64,000 bases of DNA from Frateuria terrea (GTDB lineage: Bacteria; Pseudomonadota; Gammaproteobacteria; Xanthomonadales; Rhodanobacteraceae). Each line of letters begins with the position of its first letter. Position 1 is the stretch's first letter. Positions 1-9,329 of this stretch are shown here, piece after piece. The stretch is taken from NCBI RefSeq assembly GCF_900115705.1, contig NZ_FOXL01000009.1, forward strand, positions 1-64,000, written 5' to 3'. Under the pieces are notes generated by a model. It saw only the letters and a list, made by a program, of their open reading frames with translations. It made no database searches and had not been told where the DNA came from. A program made the translations under genes and the position numbers.

Positions 1-15
1 CTTCCGATCCAGCAT
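1..15 (-). CDS. possible 5' end of a gene leaving the window
   Basis: An ATG on the minus strand at 15..13 opens a frame (M-L-D-R-K) running off the left edge. An AAGGGA stretch lies about seven bases upstream, which would serve as a ribosome binding site. From knowledge of Xanthomonadales gene order an mgtE-type magnesium transporter often follows ptsI, but five codons cannot show this. Confidence 0.25.
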
Positions 16-24
16 GGAACGTCC

Positions 25-50
25 CTTAGACCTCTCTCGAAAGGTCTAAG
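25..50. repeat. perfect 9-bp inverted repeat downstream of ptsI
   Basis: CTTAGACCT (25-33) and AGGTCTAAG (42-50) form a perfect inverted repeat around an eight-base loop. It lies between the ptsI stop and a possible start codon at 15 and is clearly more AT-rich than its surroundings. There is no T-run on either side, so it is a weak candidate for an intrinsic terminator. An operator or a 5'-UTR hairpin is equally possible. Confidence 0.5.
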
Positions 51-174
51 TTATCGATGCTAGGGAAAACGCTCCACGGAAACCTGCGAAGAACCCTTTT
101 TTTTGCGCTGCCCGGTTTCGCAGCAGCGGGATGCGGGTGCAGCGGCGCCGGGGCGTGACTACGGCGCGTGCGGC

Positions 175-1905
175 CTAGCCAGCGAGTTGCGCCAGCAGCG
201 TCTCGACATCCTCGAGGGTGTGGGCTCGAATCAGGCGGGAAGCGTGGCGCCGCAACGCGGCGTGGTCGAGGGTGGCGAGGCGGTCGCGCACGTGCAGGAT
301 CTGGCTCGGGTGCATGCTGTATTCGCACAGGCCCAGCGCCAGCAGCAGGGCGGTGAAGCCGACATCGCCGCCGATCTCGCCGCACAGGCTCACCGGCTTT
401 CCGGCGCGGCGACCGGCGGCGATGACGTAGGCGATCAGGCGCAGCAGCGCCGGTTGCAGCGGGTTGTAAATGTTCTCCAGGCCGTCGTTGCCGCGGTCGG
501 CAGCGAGCACGTACTGGGCAAGATCGTTGGTACCGATGGCGAGGAAGTCGGCATGTTCCAGCAGTGCGCGCACGTTGAGCGCGGCGGCAGGGACTTCGAC
601 CATCGCGCCCAGCGGCAGCTTCTCCGGCAAATCGACGTTTTCGTGCTTCAAGTCCTCGCGCGCCAGCTTGAACAGCGTGCGTACGGCGATCAGTTCGTCC
701 GGCTGGGTGACCATCGGCACCAGCACGCGCACCGGGCCATAGCAGGCGGCGCGCAGGATGGCGCGGATCTGCGTGGTGAACACCGCCGGGTAGCGCAGCG
801 ACAGGCGCACGCCGCGCACGCCCAACGCCGGGTTGTCCTCGCCGCGCACGGCCAGCCCGGCGGCGTCGGCCTTATCGGCGCCCAGGTCGAGCGTGCGGAT
901 GGTTACCGGCAGGCCGCCCATGCCCAGCACCAGGTCGCGGTAGGCGTTGAACTGTTCGTCTTCCGACGGCAGGCCCTTGTGCTTGAGGAACAGGAATTCG
1001 GTGCGGTAGAGGCCCACGCCATCGGCGCCGCGTGCGCGCGCCATGGCGATGTCGCTGGCGGTCTCGGCGTTGGCGAACAGCCTGACCGGCACCCCGTCGC
1101 GGGTGCGCGTGGGGGCATTGGCAAGCTTGGCCAGACGCCGGCCTTCGGCCGCGGCCTCGCGCTGCCAGGCGCGGTATCGGGCGAGATCCTGCGCAGTTGG
1201 ATGAACGATGGTCTCGCCGCGCTCGGCGTCGAGCAGGACCAGGTCTTCGTCGTGGATGGTGGCCAGCGCGTCGCGGGTACCGACCAGCATCGGCAAATCC
1301 AGGCTGCGGGCGAGGATCGCACTGTGCGAGTAGGCGCTGCCCGAGCTGGCCACCACGCCCAGCAAGCCGTTGCCCACCAGGTGCGCCATGTCGGCCGGGG
1401 CGATGGTGTCGGCGACCAGGATCTCGCCCACGCGCGCGGCGAGCTTGCGCTCCTCGCGGCTGGTCTGGCGCTGCAGCGCGGAGATCACCCGGTTGATCAC
1501 CTGGTCGACGTCCTCGCGGCGGCTGCGCAGGTACGGGTCGTCCATGGCCTCGAACACCTTGGCGAGGCGGTCGCGCTGTTTCTTCAGCGCCACGCCGGCG
1601 CGGTAATGACCGATGCGGACCAGGTCGTCCAGGCCCCGCAGCAATTCCTTGTCGTCAAGCAGCAGGCTGTGCGCGTCGATGAATTCGTTGACCTCGCGCG
1701 CCAGCGCGCCGTGCAGGCGGCCGCGCAGGTCGTGCAGTTCCTGCCGCGCGGTATCAAGCGCGCGGTGCAGGTTGTCCAGCTCGCCCTCGACCTCGTCCTC
1801 GGCCAGCGGGCGCGTGTCGACCAGGTAGCGGCTCGGCTGCACCAACCGCGCGCGGCCCAGGGCCATGCCCTTGGAAGCGGCAGTGCCCGGCAGCAGCTGT
1901 CTCAT
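175..1905 (-). CDS. ptsI: phosphoenolpyruvate-protein phosphotransferase (PTS enzyme I)
   Basis: Enzyme I takes phosphate from PEP and passes it to HPr in the cytoplasm. The 576-residue protein has the usual length. The phosphohistidine region reads GSAYSHSAILAR, with His194 as the expected active residue. A NALGVRGVRLSLR region and a late SLCGEIGG segment fit the PEP-binding C-terminal domain. I place the start at 1905 (MRQLLPGTAASKG) because the 28 codons upstream do not look like enzyme I. It is the last gene of hprK-rapZ-EIIA-ptsH-ptsI, 165 bases after ptsH. No sugar permease lies nearby, so the phosphorelay is probably regulatory. Confidence 0.95.
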   Translation of the reverse strand: MRQLLPGTAASKGMALGRARLVQPSRYLVDTRPLAEDEVEGELDNLHRALDTARQELHDLRGRLHGALAREVNEFIDAHSLLLDDKELLRGLDDLVRIGHYRAGVALKKQRDRLAKVFEAMDDPYLRSRREDVDQVINRVISALQRQTSREERKLAARVGEILVADTIAPADMAHLVGNGLLGVVASSGSAYSHSAILARSLDLPMLVGTRDALATIHDEDLVLLDAERGETIVHPTAQDLARYRAWQREAAAEGRRLAKLANAPTRTRDGVPVRLFANAETASDIAMARARGADGVGLYRTEFLFLKHKGLPSEDEQFNAYRDLVLGMGGLPVTIRTLDLGADKADAAGLAVRGEDNPALGVRGVRLSLRYPAVFTTQIRAILRAACYGPVRVLVPMVTQPDELIAVRTLFKLAREDLKHENVDLPEKLPLGAMVEVPAAALNVRALLEHADFLAIGTNDLAQYVLAADRGNDGLENIYNPLQPALLRLIAYVIAAGRRAGKPVSLCGEIGGDVGFTALLLALGLCEYSMHPSQILHVRDRLATLDHAALRRHASRLIRAHTLEDVETLLAQLAG

Positions 1906-2070
1906 GGGGCGGTTCCGCTGGAGTCGCCGGGAACGGAGACCAGGGCGCGGGGAAGGGGCCATCCGGGCCGCACGCCCATGCGCCGGCACGTGCCGGACGG
2001 AGCGGTGGCCAGCCCGCTTGCGTGAGCCTGCGCGTTGCCCGTCTCGTGTTCACCGTTCCGCGCCTTCACG

Positions 2071-2340
2071 TCATGCTCCCTCGTCGAACTTGCGCTCGAA
2101 CAGCGCGACGACGGCAGCGAGCGCCTGCGCTTCGTCCAGCCCCTCGGCGCGCACGGTGATCGGCGTGCCGATGCCCGCAGAAAGCATCATCACGCCCATG
2201 ATGCTTTGCGCGTTGACCTCGCGGCCCTTGCTGACCAGCCACACGGTGGATTTGAAACCCTGCACCAGCTGCACCAGCTTGGCCGAGGCGCGCGCATGCA
2301 GGCCGAGCTTGTTGGAAACGACGAGATCCTGTTCAAGCAT
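2071..2340 (-). CDS. ptsH: phosphocarrier protein HPr
   Basis: HPr is the small phosphocarrier between enzyme I and EIIA domains. The 89-residue product has the motif NKLGLHARASAKL, with His15 as the residue phosphorylated by enzyme I. VNAQSIMGVM places a serine exactly at position 46, the site used by HPr kinase. Both sites are intact, matching the hprK gene in the same operon. The start at 2340 lies inside the end of the EIIA gene (8-base overlap), so translation is probably coupled. Confidence 0.95.
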   Translation of the reverse strand: MLEQDLVVSNKLGLHARASAKLVQLVQGFKSTVWLVSKGREVNAQSIMGVMMLSAGIGTPITVRAEGLDEAQALAAVVALFERKFDEGA

Positions 2341-2725
2341 GGTCGATGAAGATTCCCCCGCGGCCGCCGTGGGCGGCCACCTGCGCCAGTTCGTCCAAGG
2401 GCTTCTCGGCGTAGTTGAGCACGCGCAGCAGCATGGGAAGGTTGAGCCCGGACACACAACGCAACCGTACCCCGAGCGCGGCGAGCGAGAGTCCGATGTT
2501 GCAGGGCGTGGCGCCGTACAGGTCGGCCAGCACCAGCACGCCATCGCCCTGGTCGAGCTCGCGCGCGTGGTGGGCGGTGAGCGTGCGCATCACGTCCGGA
2601 TCGGCGTGCGCCGGCACCTCGACCGCGTCGACCTTCAGCGGCAGCTTGGGCATGACGTGGTGGGCGGCGGAAATCAGCGCCTTGCCGACCGCTTCGTGGG
2701 TCATCAGGAGAACGCCGACGCTCAT
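2333..2725 (-). CDS. PTS EIIA domain protein, mannose (fructose/sorbose) type
   Basis: This 130-residue cytoplasmic protein (MSVGVLLMTHEAVG...) is a stand-alone EIIA of the mannose family. His10 in LMTHEAVG is the expected phosphorylated residue. A DGVLVLADLYGATPCNIG stretch is typical of the family. No EIIB, EIIC or EIID gene accompanies it here, so it probably acts as a phosphorylation-state sensor, as proposed for equivalent clusters in other proteobacteria. It lies 34 bases after rapZ and overlaps ptsH. Confidence 0.9.
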   Translation of the reverse strand: MSVGVLLMTHEAVGKALISAAHHVMPKLPLKVDAVEVPAHADPDVMRTLTAHHARELDQGDGVLVLADLYGATPCNIGLSLAALGVRLRCVSGLNLPMLLRVLNYAEKPLDELAQVAAHGGRGGIFIDHA

Positions 2726-2759
2726 GGCCGCGCTCCGCTGTGGGTATGGAGGATGGCCA

Positions 2760-3677
2760 TCATTCGAGCTCGCGATGGAAGGCCAGCACGCCTTCGCGCC
2801 TGGCACGATAGTGCGCGGCCAGGCGCTCGACGAGGTAGACCGAACGGTGCCGGCCGCCGGTGCAGCCCACCGAGATGGTGACGTAGCTGCGGTCGTCCTG
2901 CTCGAAGCGCGGCAACCAGGCGTCCAGCCAGCGTGCCGTGTCGTCGAAATATTCGCCGACCAGCGGATCGGCCTCGAGGAAGCCGCGCACCGGCGCGTCC
3001 TTGCCCGAGAGCGGACGCAACTCGGGCTGCCAGTGCGGGTTGGGCAGGCAGCGCGCGTCGAAGACGAAATCCGAGTCCAGCGGCAAGCCACGACGGAAGG
3101 CGAACGACTGGAACATCAGCGTCAGGCCCTCGGTGGCCGCCGCGTAGCCGGTGGCGATCAGCCGGCGCAGCTGGTGCACGTTGAGCTCGCTTGAATCGAT
3201 CACCTTCTCGGCGATGCCCACCAGCGGGCGCAGCAGGCGACGTTCCTCGGCGATCGCGTCGGCCAGCGAAACGCCGCGCAGCGCCAGCGGGTGGCGGCGG
3301 CGGGTTTCCGAATAGCGCTTGATCAGCACTTCGTCGCGGCAATCCAGGAACACCAGATGCACCTGCACGCCGGCGGCGGCCAACTGGGAGAGCACCAGTG
3401 GCATGTGCACGAAATCCTCGCCGCGGTTGCGCACGTCCACGCCCACGGCGATGCGCCGGCGGCGGCCGCCGCCGTTGTGCATCACCGACTGCACCAGTTG
3501 CGGCAGCAGTCCGCTGGGCAGGTTGTCGACGCAGTAGAACTCCAGGTCTTCCAGCGCGCGCAGTGCCACGGTCTTGCCGCCGCCGGACATGCCGGTCAGC
3601 ACCACCAGGTGCACGGCATTGGGATCGCTGTTGCTCGCGGGGAGCGGTTCGTCGTGGTTGTTCACGGAACTCACCAT
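2760..3677 (-). CDS. rapZ: RNase adapter protein RapZ
   Basis: RapZ is a nucleotide-binding protein that in enterobacteria binds small RNAs and presents GlmZ to RNase E, controlling glucosamine-6-phosphate synthase. The 305 residues include a Walker A motif GMSGGGKT (29-36) and the conserved C-terminal stretch [15 protein letters not shown]. Its role in this lineage is inferred; the family is older than the Glm RNAs. The ATG at 3677 overlaps the hprK stop (ATGGTGA), indicating translational coupling. The N-terminus is about 20 residues longer than E. coli RapZ. Confidence 0.93.
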   Translation of the reverse strand: MVSSVNNHDEPLPASNSDPNAVHLVVLTGMSGGGKTVALRALEDLEFYCVDNLPSGLLPQLVQSVMHNGGGRRRRIAVGVDVRNRGEDFVHMPLVLSQLAAAGVQVHLVFLDCRDEVLIKRYSETRRRHPLALRGVSLADAIAEERRLLRPLVGIAEKVIDSSELNVHQLRRLIATGYAAATEGLTLMFQSFAFRRGLPLDSDFVFDARCLPNPHWQPELRPLSGKDAPVRGFLEADPLVGEYFDDTARWLDAWLPRFEQDDRSYVTISVGCTGGRHRSVYLVERLAAHYRARREGVLAFHRELE

Positions 3678-4657
3678 GGCGGAAGCCGGCGCATCTGGTG
3701 CGCCTGGCGGTCGATGAAGGTCTGCGCGGCATCGATGCCCTTGCTCTTGAGCATATGGTGGCGCACCGCCGCTTCCACCAGTACCGCCAGGTTGCGGCCG
3801 GGCGCCACCGGGATGGTGATCATCGGCACGGACACCTCCAGGATCTCGCGATGGCTGGTATCGCCGGTCAGTCGCGTCATCGCGTCGATGTCCTCGCCGT
3901 CGCGCAGGCTTTTCAGGTGCACGACCAGGCGCAGGTACTTGGAATGCTTCACGGCGGTGTGGCCGAACATCTCGCGCACGTTGAGCACGCCCAGGCCGCG
4001 CACCTCCAGCAGGTCCTGCAGCAGTTCGGGACAGGTGCCGTCGATCACGTCCGGCGCAATCAGTGTGAACTCGGTCGCGTCATCGGCGACCAGCCGGTGG
4101 CCGCGGCTGATCAGCTCCAGCGCCAGCTCGCTCTTGCCCGAGCCGGACTCGCCGGTGATCAGCACGCCGATGGAGAACACCTCCAGGAACACGCCATGCA
4201 GGGTGATCCGCGGCGCCAGCAGGCGCGCCAGGTGGTATTGCATCCAGGTCAGCAGCTCGTGGCCGCGCTTGGCGCTGATCCACAGCGGCGTGTGGGTTTC
4301 CTCGGCGACCTCGCGCAGGTCGGAGGGGATCGTCTGGTCCTTGGTCACGATCAGCGCCACCGGCTGGTAGGCGGCGATCTTGTGCATGGCCTCCCAGCGC
4401 TGGCGGGAATCCAGGCTGTCGAGCCAGTTGAGCTCCTCGGTACCGATGATCTGCACCTTGTTCGGGTAGATCACGTTGAGGTACCCGATCAGCGATGGGC
4501 GGCGGGTGGCGGTGGCGCCCGGTTCGATCACGCGTCCCTCGCCACGCATGCCCGATATCCAGCGCAGGCCCATGCGCTCGTGGACGCCGTCGAAGAGTTG
4601 TCGTGCGGTGAGACGTTCCAAGGCCTGTGTTTCCTGCCGGCGGGCAACGGGAGCCAT
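3671..4657 (-). CDS. hprK: HPr kinase/phosphorylase
   Basis: HprK phosphorylates HPr on Ser46 and removes that phosphate, linking metabolic state to PTS activity. The 328-residue protein shows Walker A GESGSGKS (169-176), the upstream LHGVF with His154, and the family signature [16 protein letters not shown] (217-232). It heads the regulatory PTS operon. An intrinsic terminator for hpf stands just upstream (4715-4741), so this operon needs a promoter in the 4660-4715 gap or partial readthrough. Confidence 0.95.
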   Translation of the reverse strand: MAPVARRQETQALERLTARQLFDGVHERMGLRWISGMRGEGRVIEPGATATRRPSLIGYLNVIYPNKVQIIGTEELNWLDSLDSRQRWEAMHKIAAYQPVALIVTKDQTIPSDLREVAEETHTPLWISAKRGHELLTWMQYHLARLLAPRITLHGVFLEVFSIGVLITGESGSGKSELALELISRGHRLVADDATEFTLIAPDVIDGTCPELLQDLLEVRGLGVLNVREMFGHTAVKHSKYLRLVVHLKSLRDGEDIDAMTRLTGDTSHREILEVSVPMITIPVAPGRNLAVLVEAAVRHHMLKSKGIDAAQTFIDRQAHQMRRLPPW

Positions 4658-4714
4658 TGTGCCAGCTATGCGGGGGCGGGCGGTGCGGAAGGCGGGCGGG
4701 TGCTATTCGCGGGC

Positions 4715-4741
4715 AAAAAAGAACCCGCCACGCGGGCGGGT
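4715..4741 (-). terminator. intrinsic terminator after hpf
   Basis: Read on the minus strand, ACCCGCC (4741-4735) pairs with GGCGGGT (4729-4723) around a five-base loop. TTCTTTTTT follows at once, as expected of a rho-independent terminator. It separates the rpoN-hpf unit from hprK-rapZ-EIIA-ptsH-ptsI, which lies in the same direction. Confidence 0.75.
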
Positions 4742-4778
4742 CCTTTTCTCTTCCGGCATTCTTTCCGGGTGCGGCCGT

Positions 4779-5102
4779 TCAGCCAAACTGCCGCGCGTCG
4801 CGCGCCTCCTGCGGATGCTTGTCGGTCACCTTGTCGCGGTGGCGGCGCAGTTGCGCGGCGAGCTTGTCGAACACCAGGTCGATGGACGCATACATGTCGG
4901 CCCCACAGCCTGCCGCGTGCAGTGCCTTGCCGTTGGTGGTGAGCGTGGCATCCGCACAGTGCTGCAGTTTGTCCAGCGACAGCACCATGCTCAGGCCGGT
5001 GCATTTCTCGTCGAGGCGGGTCAGGCGATCGAGCCGTGACGTGGCATGCGCACGCAGGGCGGGGGTGACTTCGATCTGCTGGCCGGTGAGTTGGAACTGC
5101 AT
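4779..5102 (-). CDS. hpf: ribosome hibernation promoting factor, short form
   Basis: HPF binds the 30S subunit in stationary phase and promotes inactive ribosome dimers. This 107-residue protein (MQFQLTGQQIEVTPALRAHA...) is the short HPF type without the long C-terminal dimerisation domain. The start at 5102 is fixed by a strong AAGGAGG eight bases upstream; a longer frame to 5171 ignores that signal. It follows rpoN, as in most gammaproteobacteria. Here hprK takes the place where ptsN usually stands. Confidence 0.93.
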   Translation of the reverse strand: MQFQLTGQQIEVTPALRAHATSRLDRLTRLDEKCTGLSMVLSLDKLQHCADATLTTNGKALHAAGCGADMYASIDLVFDKLAAQLRRHRDKVTDKHPQEARDARQFG

Positions 5103-5222
5103 AGGTTCGCCTCCTTCTGGTACAGGCCGCCGTGGGGCGGCGGGGTCGGCATGCCGGTGGTCTCTCGGCACGCCGGTCTTTCATTCCTATGGGCGCGTTC
5201 CGGCCGGTTCCAAGTCCCTCGT

Positions 5223-6665
5223 TCAGCCGGCGCGCTGGCGCTCGCTGGAACTGGGGATGCGCAGGGCCTCGCGGTACTTGGCCACGGTGCGGCGGGCCAC
5301 CTGGATGCCCTTGCGATTGAGCTCCTCGGCCAGCGCCTGGTCGGACAACGGCTTGCGTGGATCCTCCGCGTCGATGAGTTTCTTGATCATGGCCTGGATG
5401 GCGGTGGCCGAGGCGCCGCCGCCGTCCTCGGTGGAGACGCCGCTGGAAAAGAAATATTTCAGCTCGAACGTACCGCGCGGCGTGTGAATGTACTTGCGCG
5501 TGGTCACGCGCGAGATGGTCGACTCGTGCATGCCTACTTCTTCGGCCACCTCGCGCAGCACCAGCGGGTGCATGGCCTCGGGACCGTAGTCGAGGAAGGC
5601 GCTCTGCCGGCGCACGATGGCGTCGGCCACCTTCAGCAGCGTCTCGGCGCGCGATTCGAGGCTCTTGATCAACCAGCGTGCCTCCTGCAGCTGGCCGCGC
5701 ATCCAGCTGGCATCCTCGCCGCGCGCCTGTGCGATCAGGCTGCAGTAATGCTGGTTGAGCCCCAGCCGCGGCTGGCAGTCCGGGTTGAGGCTGACCTTCC
5801 AGCGGGTGCCTTCCTTGTAGGCGTAGACGTCAGGCGCGACGTACTCGACCGGCGTGGCGTCCAGCGCGGCGCCGGGCCGCGGATCGAGGCTGCGAATCAG
5901 CAATGCGGCAGCGGCAACGTCTTCCTCGCTGGTGCGCAGCTTGCGCGCGAGCCGGGCGACGTCGTTGCGGGCGAGCAGTTCCAGTTCGCCGGCGACGATC
6001 TGCATGGCCAGCTCGCGCTGCGGCGTGGCGGGGTCGAACTGTTCCAGCTGCACGCGCAGGCAGTCACGCAGGTCCAGGCTGGCAATGCCGGTGGGGTCGA
6101 AGCGCTGCAACTGGCGACGGACCGCTTCAACTTCGTCGACGCTGGCGTCCAGGTCGGCCGGCAACGCGGCAAGCACGCCATCGATGCCTTCGGCGAGGTA
6201 CCCGTCGGCATTCAGGGCGTCGATGATGATGGTGGCGATGAGCCGCTGGCGCGTGCCCAGCGGGGTCAGGTTCAATTGCCACAGCAGGTGTTCCTGCAAT
6301 GTTTCGGGGGCCGCGTTCTGCGGCTCGAAATCCTCGTCGCCACGGCTGCCTGAACCTGCGCCGGTGCCGCTGAGCGAAAAATCGATCGGCGCCTCGGCCG
6401 GCGCGTCGGGTTCGCCCCAGTCGGCGCCGTCGTCGACGTCGTGGTCTACCGTGGGCGCTTCGGCCGGGGCGGCAGCGAAGGTTTCTTCCTCGGTCTCGCC
6501 CGGCGCTGCCTCTTCCTCGAATTCCAGCAGCGGGTTGCCCTCGGCGATCTGCCTCAGTTCGGCCTCGAGCTCCAGCTGCGAAAGCTGCAACAGCCGGATC
6601 GCCTGCTGCAACTGCGGCGTCAGGGTCAGCTGTTGGTTGAGGCGGAACTGCAGTCCGGGTTTCAT
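5223..6665 (-). CDS. rpoN: RNA polymerase sigma-54 factor
   Basis: Sigma-54 directs polymerase to -24/-12 promoters that need AAA+ activators. The 480-residue protein has the Gln/Leu-rich N-terminal activator region (residues 1-50), an acidic variable region II (about 55-125), a core-binding domain, and the C-terminal RpoN box ARRTVAKYRE (457-466). It sits between lptB and hpf, the classical arrangement. I did not find a convincing -24/-12 promoter in the window, so local targets cannot be named. Confidence 0.96.
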   Translation of the reverse strand: MKPGLQFRLNQQLTLTPQLQQAIRLLQLSQLELEAELRQIAEGNPLLEFEEEAAPGETEEETFAAAPAEAPTVDHDVDDGADWGEPDAPAEAPIDFSLSGTGAGSGSRGDEDFEPQNAAPETLQEHLLWQLNLTPLGTRQRLIATIIIDALNADGYLAEGIDGVLAALPADLDASVDEVEAVRRQLQRFDPTGIASLDLRDCLRVQLEQFDPATPQRELAMQIVAGELELLARNDVARLARKLRTSEEDVAAAALLIRSLDPRPGAALDATPVEYVAPDVYAYKEGTRWKVSLNPDCQPRLGLNQHYCSLIAQARGEDASWMRGQLQEARWLIKSLESRAETLLKVADAIVRRQSAFLDYGPEAMHPLVLREVAEEVGMHESTISRVTTRKYIHTPRGTFELKYFFSSGVSTEDGGGASATAIQAMIKKLIDAEDPRKPLSDQALAEELNRKGIQVARRTVAKYREALRIPSSSERQRAG

Positions 6666-6754
6666 GCCAGCCGTTGGGGGAGAAACGTGCTGGTCATCCT
6701 ACCCCGCTGGCTGTGACGCGACCATAGTCGTGGCATGCGCCGGCGGGCGCCGCG

Positions 6755-7474
<720 letters not shown>

Positions 7475-7477
7475 CGG

Positions 7478-8101
7478 TCAGGGCTGTCCGCTGCTGGTAG
7501 CGGGTGCGGGCGACGGCGTGCTGGTGGCCGGTGCCGGAGCGTTGCCGGCCGGTGCCGTGGTGGTGCCGGACGGTGCTGGCACGTTGCCGGCCGGTGCCGC
7601 TGGCGCGCCCGACTTCGGCTTGGGCTTGAAGACCATGTGCACGCGGTTGTCGCCGCCGCTGTCGCCGGTCATCTGGCTGGTCTGCGTGTTGTAGGTCAGG
7701 CGGTCGCCATGGGCTTCGCCGCGGCCCTGCTGGGTGATCGAGGCGTGACCCTGCAGCACGGCGAAGTCCTTGGTCACCTGGTAGTCGATGGTGGCCGCGT
7801 CGCCCTGCATCAGATTGCCGTTGTCATCCAGCTGCTGGATGTGGGCGGGACTGCCGGTGAGCACCACGCGGCTGATCTGGCTGTTGGCATCGAAGTACAC
7901 CTTGCCGCGGTCGGCGGTCGCCCTGAGCGAACCCTGCGTGATGACCACGTTGCCGGTCAGCGTGCTCACGCTGTTGGGTTTCTGGAAGCCGTCGAAATGC
8001 GAGGCGTCCACATTCATCGGCTGGTCGCGGTCGGTGGTCTTGGCATGCGCCGGCGACAGCACGAGCAGGCCTAGCGCGGCCAGCGCGCAGCTAGCGCGCA
8101 T
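7478..8101 (-). CDS. lptA: LPS transport periplasmic protein LptA with a Pro/Ala-rich tail
   Basis: LptA forms the periplasmic beta-jellyroll bridge that carries LPS between LptC and LptD. The 207-residue precursor has a signal peptide (cleavage near PAHA-K at 20/21) and OstA-like repeats to about residue 162 (LTGNVVITQGSL, YQVTKDFAVLQGHASI). The last 45 residues are low-complexity Pro/Ala/Thr/Ser with imperfect repeats (PAPSGTTTAPAGNAPAPA), absent from E. coli LptA. The ATG at 8101 lies within the 3' end of lptC (11-base overlap); longer upstream frames only shadow lptC. Confidence 0.94.
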   Translation of the reverse strand: MRASCALAALGLLVLSPAHAKTTDRDQPMNVDASHFDGFQKPNSVSTLTGNVVITQGSLRATADRGKVYFDANSQISRVVLTGSPAHIQQLDDNGNLMQGDAATIDYQVTKDFAVLQGHASITQQGRGEAHGDRLTYNTQTSQMTGDSGGDNRVHMVFKPKPKSGAPAAPAGNVPAPSGTTTAPAGNAPAPATSTPSPAPATSSGQP

Positions 8102-8687
8102 GCTGGCGAGGCGGGAACGTGGCGTGGACGTCATCGAGCAGCTCCAGGTGTTTGTCGTTGAGGTCGGCACGCATGCCGACGCCGTGGATTCTAGTGCCGC
8201 CTTGCACCAGCTGCGCCGGGGCGGCGGTTTCGAGGCGGTTCTGCTTGGGCCAGGCCGTGACTTCTGCGGTATCGATGGTCGTCTGGGGCGTGTCGTCGAA
8301 GGCCGCCCGTTCCATGTGTACCGGACCCTGCAGTTTGAGCAGCGTACCGTCGTGGTTGACCCAGCCGTACAACGAGTGCCCGAGCCAGTCCGGCACCGCC
8401 GTCTGGTTGGAGGGCAGGCGGAAATCGGGCTTGTTGATGTACAGCGATTCGTCACCTTCGCGCCGCTCCAGCCGGGGCGCATCGATCAGGAAGCTGGGCA
8501 GGCCGTCGGCGCCGTACTGCGTCAGCTTGAAGTCGGTCAGCGTGTAGCCCGAGCGCGGCGGACCGACGAACTCGTTCGGCTTGGGCGCCGGGCCGATCCA
8601 CCACAGCAGCAGCTGGGCTGCGCCGGCCAGCAACGCGACCACGACGATGACCGCCGCCAGGCGGCGGTCGCGCAGCCACTCCCTCAC
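8091..8687 (-). CDS. lptC: LPS export protein LptC
   Basis: LptC is a bitopic inner-membrane protein that passes LPS from LptBFG to LptA. The 198-residue product has a short basic N-terminus, one transmembrane segment (about residues 10-30, AAVIVVVALLAGAAQLLLWW) and a periplasmic LptC domain. The start is GTG at 8687, overlapping the kdsC stop as GTGA. Position between kdsC and lptA supports the call. Confidence 0.93.
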   Translation of the reverse strand: MREWLRDRRLAAVIVVVALLAGAAQLLLWWIGPAPKPNEFVGPPRSGYTLTDFKLTQYGADGLPSFLIDAPRLERREGDESLYINKPDFRLPSNQTAVPDWLGHSLYGWVNHDGTLLKLQGPVHMERAAFDDTPQTTIDTAEVTAWPKQNRLETAAPAQLVQGGTRIHGVGMRADLNDKHLELLDDVHATFPPRQHAR

Positions 8688-9226
8688 CGCCAGCGCTCCT
8701 TCTCGTTGCCGGCCTTGCCCTGCGCATGCAGGATCAGGTCGCAGACCTCGCGCGCACCACCCTGGCCGCCGGCGCGGCCGGTGGTCCAGTGCGCCTGCTC
8801 GATGACCCAGGGATGGGCGTTGGCGACCGCCACGGCCAGGCCCGCCACGCGCATGGCCGGCAGGTCGGGAAGATCATCGCCGACGAACGCGACTTGCTCG
8901 GGGGCGAGCTTCAATGCGTCGAGCAGTTCGAGCAGGCAGGCGCGCTTGTCGCCCTGGCCCTGGTAGACGTGGGTGATGCCCAGTTCCTCCGTGCGCAGCG
9001 CGACCGGGTGGCTGATCCGCGCGCTGATGATCGCCACCTGCACGCCATGCACCTGCAGGCGCTTCAGGCCCAGGCCGTCCTGCACGTAGAACACCTTGGT
9101 CTCGCGCCCGTCCTCGCCGTAGTACAGGCGCCCGTCGGTGAGCGTGCCGTCCACGTCGAACACCGCCAGGCGGATCCCGGCGGCGCGGGCGATCAGGTCG
9201 GCGGGGAGGTTGGTGAGGTAGGGCAT
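8684..9226 (-). CDS. kdsC: 3-deoxy-D-manno-octulosonate 8-phosphate phosphatase
   Basis: KdsC removes phosphate from Kdo-8-phosphate to give Kdo for the LPS inner core. The 180-residue protein is a C0-type HAD phosphatase with motif I DVDGTLTDG and the later FVGDDLPDLPAM motif. I start it at 9226 (MPYLTNLPADL); the 31 codons further upstream look like leader sequence. It follows kdsD by about 100 bases and overlaps lptC. Confidence 0.95.
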   Translation of the reverse strand: MPYLTNLPADLIARAAGIRLAVFDVDGTLTDGRLYYGEDGRETKVFYVQDGLGLKRLQVHGVQVAIISARISHPVALRTEELGITHVYQGQGDKRACLLELLDALKLAPEQVAFVGDDLPDLPAMRVAGLAVAVANAHPWVIEQAHWTTGRAGGQGGAREVCDLILHAQGKAGNEKERWR

Positions 9227-9329
9227 GGTTGTCAGGGCGAGGATCGGTGGACAGGGAAGATGCGGAACGAGGCGAGGTACGGACTGCGGCGGTGCCGACG
9301 CTTGCCGCTTCCCCCGCACCCGCTCCCGA

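Noticed and set aside
103-2025. Long plus-strand frame opposite ptsI
   Set aside because: Enzyme I is unmistakable on the minus strand; the plus frame is His/Gln/Arg-rich shadow sequence. Similar shadows lie opposite dxs, purM and the ester hydrolase gene.
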